DNA of 21,419 nt from Deltaproteobacteria bacterium RIFOXYA12_FULL_61_11 (GTDB taxonomy: Bacteria > Bdellovibrionota_F > JAHFAK01 > YA12-FULL-61-11): the NCBI GenBank assembly GCA_001799195.1, contig MGSU01000015.1, positions 1 to 21,419 on the forward strand, read 5' to 3'. The notes below the pieces were generated by a model. The model had not been told where the DNA came from, did not search any database, and saw nothing but the letters and a program-made list of their open reading frames with translations. Both the position numbers and the translations under genes were made by a program. Below are positions 17,641 to 21,419 of the stretch, in pieces (position 1 is the first letter of the stretch; each line of letters starts with the position of its first letter).

Positions 17641-19539
17641 ATGGCCGACAGAGTGGATTATTATTTTCACCAAAAACTCACCGAGGCCGAGCTCGACCTC
17701 GGCTTCGAATTGTTGGAAAAGGCCGATCGCAACCTCGCCGCCGACCTTGGTCTCCTGGGCATCATCAGCGGCGCCGAGCCGACGCCCCACGCACCGGTTC
17801 CGGACCTGACCCTCGACCTGACCGCTCCGGCTCGGGCCTATGACCGGCTCGGCCAACGCATTTCTTTCGGCACTGGACAGACCGTGAACTGTGCCGTCGA
17901 CCTCGTCGGTATGCCCACCGAGGTCCTGACTGCGGGTAACGAACGCTGGCTCGGGCTGTTTTTGTGCTTTGACCGCAGCTTGTCCGATCCCCGTACCGAT
18001 GGCAATTCCCAACAAGTCTTCTTCCGCCGGGACGAAGCGTTCCAGCTCAAAGTCCGTCAAGCTCCGGAAGGCGCCCTCGGCGCCGCACCCAAGGTCGCGC
18101 TGCAGGACGGCGAACTTCTGCTCTGCGACGTGCTGCGCCGGTATGGCCAGACCCAGCTCCTTTCGGCCGACCTCGACCTCTCTCGCCGGCAGGTCTTTTT
18201 ATTCACCACCGCCGCCTCAATCGGCATCGTCAGCGAGCTGTGGAACCTTTTGCCAACCCTGGGCACGGTCCAAGACGCGCTCGATGCGGTCGATACCGAG
18301 CTTACGAACCATTTTGGCGGCACGGCCAGACATCACCCTGCCGCGGACCTCGACTACACCCCCCACGGCTTCATCGCCGCGGACACCGTGCAGACCGCCC
18401 TCGACGAGTTGGTAGACGGCCTTTCGTCCACCGCCGCTGGCAGCCCCGGTGCCTCCAAGGTAGGAGCCGATGCCGTGTCCGGCACGCCCCAGGCGCTACC
18501 GGCAGGTTCGGTAGATGGTCAGCTTTCCCAACTCCTCGGCTGGATCAACGGCCACCTCGGCGCCTCCAGCAATGCTCATCATGCCAGTGCCATCCGCACC
18601 GACGCACACAATTATCTCGGCACGACCACCGTGCAGGGTCAGTTTCAAGAACTGGTTCTCGACCTGCTCTCCCAGACCGCAGGAAGCGCCGGGGCCGTTC
18701 GGGTCGGCGCCTCGGCGGTGTCGGGTAACCCGACGGCCTTGACGGCGGGAACGGTCAGTGCCCAGCTTGCAACCTTGCTTTCCGCCCTCAATGGCCATGC
18801 CACTGCTGCCGACAACGCCCATCCTGCCGCCGCGGTTTCCTTTGCCGATAGCGGCGACCGCTTCAATGCCGTTGAGACTGAGCTAGCATTGATCGAGCTC
18901 ATGGCTATCCTCGAGCAAGGTCACTATCGCGCCAACCAGACCACCCCCGGCCAGCACAAGGCCATCGTCCAGCCCGTGCTCGGCACTGGCAAGGCCCTTG
19001 TCTGGGATTCCTTGGGCATCGGTTGGACAGGCACCCGTCTCAGAGTCCTCATTGATGACAGCTCGGTCTGGTTCACCCTCAACGCTTTTTGGAACGGCAC
19101 GGCCTGGCAACGCGATTATTCCACCTTCTACGCCGGAGGCTTTCGCTTCTCCCGCAACGAGTTCGAAATCCTGCACGATCACAACCTCGTCTCGACCTTC
19201 ACCGACTGGTCGCGGCGCTGGAAACTGCCCCTGAGTTCGAGCGTGAATTCAGCCTTTGAGCTCACCGGAGAAGTCCAGGAAGTCGGAAGAATCGGCTTTG
19301 TTGGCACCAATACCGACAACGCCACCAGAAGCATGACCCTGGGTGGGTGTGTGACGTTCAGGAATCGCTTCCCCGCTCTGCCATCCTCGATCACCCTGAC
19401 CCGCATATCGTCATCAAACTGGAACCAAACCCCAGCACCTCTGGATGTCAGCAGGGACGGCTTTTTCTATCAAGCCACTGCGCAGGTTGCAGCAACTACC
19501 TCGGTGTTCTGGAACGGCGAGTACCATGCCATTGCGTAA
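17641..19539 (+). CDS. Tail fiber-like protein with 81-residue tandem repeats
   Basis: The 632-aa product starts at 17641 because of GAGG 7 nt upstream; the longer open frame would run into tail protein I. Residues 1-200 (MADRVDYYFHQKLTEAELDLGFELLEKADRNLAADLG...) form a baseplate-attachment region. Two tandem repeats follow at about 249-329 and 330-410: TVQ--L-EL--L...GSxGA-xVGA-AVSG-P-AL-AG-V--QL--LL---NGH----NAH-A-A. A partial copy precedes them at 209-248 (TVQDALDAV...HHPAADLDYTPHGFIAAD). These repeats resemble trimeric fiber shafts. Residues 411-632 are a beta-rich, aromatic C-terminal domain (WFTLNAFWNG, FYAGGFRFSRNEFE, FWNGEYHAIA), the probable receptor-binding tip. Confidence 0.82.
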   Translation: MADRVDYYFHQKLTEAELDLGFELLEKADRNLAADLGLLGIISGAEPTPHAPVPDLTLDLTAPARAYDRLGQRISFGTGQTVNCAVDLVGMPTEVLTAGNERWLGLFLCFDRSLSDPRTDGNSQQVFFRRDEAFQLKVRQAPEGALGAAPKVALQDGELLLCDVLRRYGQTQLLSADLDLSRRQVFLFTTAASIGIVSELWNLLPTLGTVQDALDAVDTELTNHFGGTARHHPAADLDYTPHGFIAADTVQTALDELVDGLSSTAAGSPGASKVGADAVSGTPQALPAGSVDGQLSQLLGWINGHLGASSNAHHASAIRTDAHNYLGTTTVQGQFQELVLDLLSQTAGSAGAVRVGASAVSGNPTALTAGTVSAQLATLLSALNGHATAADNAHPAAAVSFADSGDRFNAVETELALIELMAILEQGHYRANQTTPGQHKAIVQPVLGTGKALVWDSLGIGWTGTRLRVLIDDSSVWFTLNAFWNGTAWQRDYSTFYAGGFRFSRNEFEILHDHNLVSTFTDWSRRWKLPLSSSVNSAFELTGEVQEVGRIGFVGTNTDNATRSMTLGGCVTFRNRFPALPSSITLTRISSSNWNQTPAPLDVSRDGFFYQATAQVAATTSVFWNGEYHAIA

Positions 19540-19549
19540 GAGGGGAACC

Positions 19550-19933
19550 ATGCCGATTACTGCCTTCTATGACAATACTCTCACCCTGCATTGTGCCCGC
19601 TGTGGCGGCACCCAGGACGTGCCGCTCGACCTGCTCGTCGTCGGGATCCTGCGCGAAGCGACCGTCGAGCCGCTGACCATCGCCTTACCGCCGTGCCCGG
19701 CCTGCAACGGTCAAGAATTTTTGTTCCACCCCCAGGAGTATGCACATCCTCATCCCGGCAGCTATGGCCACCTCCATCGGTTACTGGTGATCGCCCTTTA
19801 TGATCGCCTGGTCGCCCTGGGCAAGGTGCAAGACGGCGTGACCACACTCCCGCCGCTCGATCCTGCCGTGCTCGCTGACTGGTTTCCCGAGGGCCTGGTG
19901 CTGCCGATGAGCACCGGCGAGGAGGCTGGGTGA
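19550..19933 (+). CDS. Small zinc-ribbon protein of the tail cluster
   Basis: The 127-aa product carries two CxxC pairs, CARC (15-18) and CPAC (49-52), which would make one zinc ribbon, followed by a His-rich stretch (FHPQEYAHPHPGSYGHLHRL) and a helical C-terminus. AGGGG lies 4 nt before the ATG. It sits between the fiber and the amidase, and its stop overlaps the amidase start. No specific function is recognisable; a fiber-assembly or capping role is possible by position. Confidence 0.75.
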   Translation: MPITAFYDNTLTLHCARCGGTQDVPLDLLVVGILREATVEPLTIALPPCPACNGQEFLFHPQEYAHPHPGSYGHLHRLLVIALYDRLVALGKVQDGVTTLPPLDPAVLADWFPEGLVLPMSTGEEAG

Positions 19934-20640
19934 TCATCAACGGACACAAGTTCGAGGTTTCAGGACTTTTTGTCAAAACCTATGAGGATGACGCAATCCT
20001 CCGCTTCCCCTCCCAACCTCGACACAAGGTCGCGGCGCTTGTCCTGCACGAGACCGTGACCCGCGAGCTCTCCACCACGCTCCGAGCTTTGACTGCCCGG
20101 CGGCTGGGGGTCCATCTGATCGTTGCTCCGGACGGCTCCGTGACCCAGCATGCCGATCTTTTTCGGGATCGCCTCGCCCATGCGGCCGGGCTCAATGCCG
20201 CCTCCGTGGGCCTCGAACTCGTCACGCCGTATTATCCCCATTTTCTACGGCCCGGAAGCCCCTGGACCGAAATCATACCTGCGCCCTGGGCTCATGGCGG
20301 CCGCTACGTTCTGCCGCTGCCCTGCCAGCTCGAGGCCGTGGCTCGTCTCGTCTCCTTCCTGACCGGCCCCGAGAGCGGCTTTTTGATCCACAAATCCTGG
20401 CCCGGAGTGACCGGTTCATCCCTCGCCATGGGCAGGGTGAAAGATCCTCATCCCCGACCGGGAATCTGGGCGCATCACTATGTCGGCCACGCCGATGGGG
20501 CGTTTCTCGTCCTCTATGCCTGGCTGCGGCTCGAGGCCGGGCTGAGCCCAGAACGGGCCTTCAACGAGGCCCGCAGCCTGGCCACCGGCGCCGGGCAGGT
20601 GATCGATCTCTCAAAAGGTAGAGCACAATCGGAGGTATGA
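19930..20640 (+). CDS. N-acetylmuramoyl-L-alanine amidase (amidase_2/PGRP fold)
   Basis: The 236-aa cell-wall hydrolase has a GTG start preceded by GAGGAGG. The amidase_2 pattern is visible: LVLHETVT with the first zinc His at H40, VHLIVAPDGSVTQHADL (61-77), AHAAGLNAASVGLELV with His 84 and Asn 89, and a C-terminal stretch rich in His near the expected third ligand (GRVKDPHPRPGIWAHHYVGHADG). It would cleave the lactyl-alanine bond of peptidoglycan, either as an endolysin with the following holin-like protein or as a particle component. No signal peptide is seen. It overlaps the zinc-ribbon gene by 4 nt and is followed by a holin-like gene. Confidence 0.85.
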   Translation: MIINGHKFEVSGLFVKTYEDDAILRFPSQPRHKVAALVLHETVTRELSTTLRALTARRLGVHLIVAPDGSVTQHADLFRDRLAHAAGLNAASVGLELVTPYYPHFLRPGSPWTEIIPAPWAHGGRYVLPLPCQLEAVARLVSFLTGPESGFLIHKSWPGVTGSSLAMGRVKDPHPRPGIWAHHYVGHADGAFLVLYAWLRLEAGLSPERAFNEARSLATGAGQVIDLSKGRAQSEV

Positions 20641-20642
20641 GA

Positions 20643-20897
20643 ATGCCCAACGATTTCAGTTCCATTGCAGCTTGGCTCCAAGCTACCGGACCTTATGGCT
20701 TCGTCGCCGTGCTCGGCTGGGCCTTCTGGCGGGTCAGCGAACGAAAAGACCGCGAATTGAAAACCCTCTATGAGCGTATCCTCTCGATGGCTGAAGTCCA
20801 GACTGCCGCGGTGGTGAAGGTCGAGAGTGCCCTGGTCGCCCTGAAAGAGGCGATCGAGGAACTTCGTGAGGCTGGAGGCCGGAGTTCGCAGGCTTGA
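20643..20897 (+). CDS. Small membrane protein, holin-like (BhlA/UviB-type)
   Basis: The 84-aa product starts at the second ATG (20643) because GGAGG (20631-20635) lies 7 nt before it; the ATG at 20637 is only 1 nt from that site. One membrane segment is visible at about residues 16-27 (PYGFVAVLGWAFW), then a charged coiled-coil region (RVSERKDRELKTLYERILSMAEVQTAAVVKVESALVALKEAIEELREAGG). The layout of a short N-terminus, one membrane span and a long helix matches BhlA/UviB-type holins. It follows the amidase, supporting a lysis pair. The assignment is by architecture only. Confidence 0.65.
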   Translation: MPNDFSSIAAWLQATGPYGFVAVLGWAFWRVSERKDRELKTLYERILSMAEVQTAAVVKVESALVALKEAIEELREAGGRSSQA

Positions 20898-21099
20898 GGA
20901 TGTGTCTGGAATAGATCAGGTGCGATTTTCACGCGCTCACGACTCCTTGCTCACTGCATGTACCCTCCGGTCTACAGTCTGCAGTCTCCGGCCTGTTTGT
21001 TATAATATATTGAAAATAAAGAACAAACAACCTTGATATCCCCGCAACCCTATGGCTCTATGTAGGTAGCACGAGAGAGCACACACCACGGAGGCCACC
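20898..21099. promoter_or_regulatory. Gap with heptamer track, inverted repeat and extended -10 promoter
   Basis: At 20968-20995 four 7-nt units (CGGTCTA, CAGTCTG, CAGTCTC, CGGCCTG) form a short direct-repeat track. Directly after it, TGT-TATAAT (20998-21006) is a perfect extended -10 element. The -35 region (about 20978-20983, TCTGCA) is weak. A 7-bp inverted repeat, GTTTGTT (20995-21001) and AACAAAC (21022-21028), brackets the -10 and start site, a plausible operator. No terminator with a stem and T-tract is visible after the holin-like gene. The region is AT-rich relative to the rest of the window. Confidence 0.6.
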
Positions 21100-21390
21100 A
21101 TGAAGATCATCGGAGCGATAACGACCTGCACGAGCGCAGAACACAAATATCTCAAGGGCTACAAGGTCAAGATTGTCGGGGTTATCAAGAACGCGGCCAG
21201 AGCGGACTACGATCCTGACAAGGATGACAGAATTCTTCGCAGCGATGAGGCCCTGAAAAGCGCCGGTGGCTTGACCGCGGACGACCGCGTCGAGGTTCAA
21301 CCCTTCCTCGAGAAAGAAGGGCGGTTCAGCTTCGTCAGCAGCGACCCCAAGGCTGTGGAGCTGGCAAATTTTAGAAAATTGAGGGGATAA
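21100..21390 (+). CDS. Unknown small protein, first gene of a new unit
   Basis: The 96-aa product (MKIIGAITTCTSAEHKYLKGYKVKIVGVIKNAARADYDPDKDDRILRSDEALKSAGGLTADDRVEVQPFLEKEGRFSFVSSDPKAVELANFRKLRG) is not recognised. Its pattern suggests a small beta-barrel (SH3- or OB-like): short hydrophobic strands, an Asp-rich turn (YDPDKDD, 37-43) and a final strand. GGAGG lies 5 nt before the ATG. It begins a separate transcription unit downstream of the extended -10 promoter and is followed 14 nt later by the next gene. Confidence 0.7.
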   Translation: MKIIGAITTCTSAEHKYLKGYKVKIVGVIKNAARADYDPDKDDRILRSDEALKSAGGLTADDRVEVQPFLEKEGRFSFVSSDPKAVELANFRKLRG

Positions 21391-21404
21391 CCCAGGAGGT
21401 TGGT

Positions 21405-21419
21405 ATGACCGTTCGAGAA
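21405..21419 (+). CDS. Start of next gene (partial)
   Basis: An ATG at 21405 is preceded by AGGAGGT (21394-21400) with 4 nt spacing and opens MTVRE to the end of the window. Too little remains to say what it encodes. Confidence 0.5.

Overview
The window is the tail-morphogenesis region of a contractile, myovirus-type particle: a prophage tail module, a tailocin, or a phage-derived contractile injection system. Genes run almost entirely on the + strand and are tightly packed with ATGA or TGATG overlaps. GC content is high. No capsid, portal, terminase, integrase, CRISPR, tRNA or rRNA is visible, and no AAA+ ATPase of the Afp/PVC type is visible either. The host is probably a high-GC Gram-negative bacterium. 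Heptameric TTAGCTG-type intergenic repeats suggest Desulfobacterota to me, but that rests on memory of similar repeats and is tentative.

Layout, left to right: a 3' gene fragment (1-195); tail sheath (192-2390); a heptamer-repeat intergenic structure; tail tube (2562-3023); a cargo insertion with a CPBP membrane protease on the - strand and a divergent, frameshifted TetR-type regulator (3061-4584); tail assembly chaperone (4854-5594) with a -1-frame extension (to 5782); tape measure (5786-8524); a second heptamer-repeat structure; CIS_tube-type hub/tube protein, LysM protein, gpD/gp27-like hub and gpV/gp5-like spike (8620-11209); a Doc toxin with an AbrB/MazE-type antitoxin on the - strand (11216-11826); an unknown tail protein (11899-12573); gp25-like wedge; baseplate J; a third heptamer-repeat structure; three small tail-periphery proteins (14598-16241); tail protein I; tail fiber (17641-19539); zinc-ribbon protein; peptidoglycan amidase; small holin-like protein; then a new transcription unit with an extended -10 promoter (about 21001) driving a 96-aa unknown gene and the first codons of another.

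Sheath, tube, chaperone and tape measure build the contractile tube. CIS_tube, LysM, gpD and gpV form the hub and spike. gp25, J and I form the wedges, and the fiber and its small neighbours mediate surface recognition. The amidase and holin-like protein would release the particle or breach the wall. The two - strand cassettes (CPBP/TetR and Doc/AbrB) sit in gaps between tail genes and look like acquired cargo.

The least ordinary signals are non-coding. A G-poor 30-nt leader box recurs with identical internal spacing before three unrelated tail genes (chaperone, baseplate J, fiber). Three inverted-repeat structures built from 7-nt units carry a short ORF in the loop, and two of these ORFs end exactly 6 nt before, and in frame with, the next tail gene. 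A likely programmed -1 frameshift in the tail chaperone is also visible.
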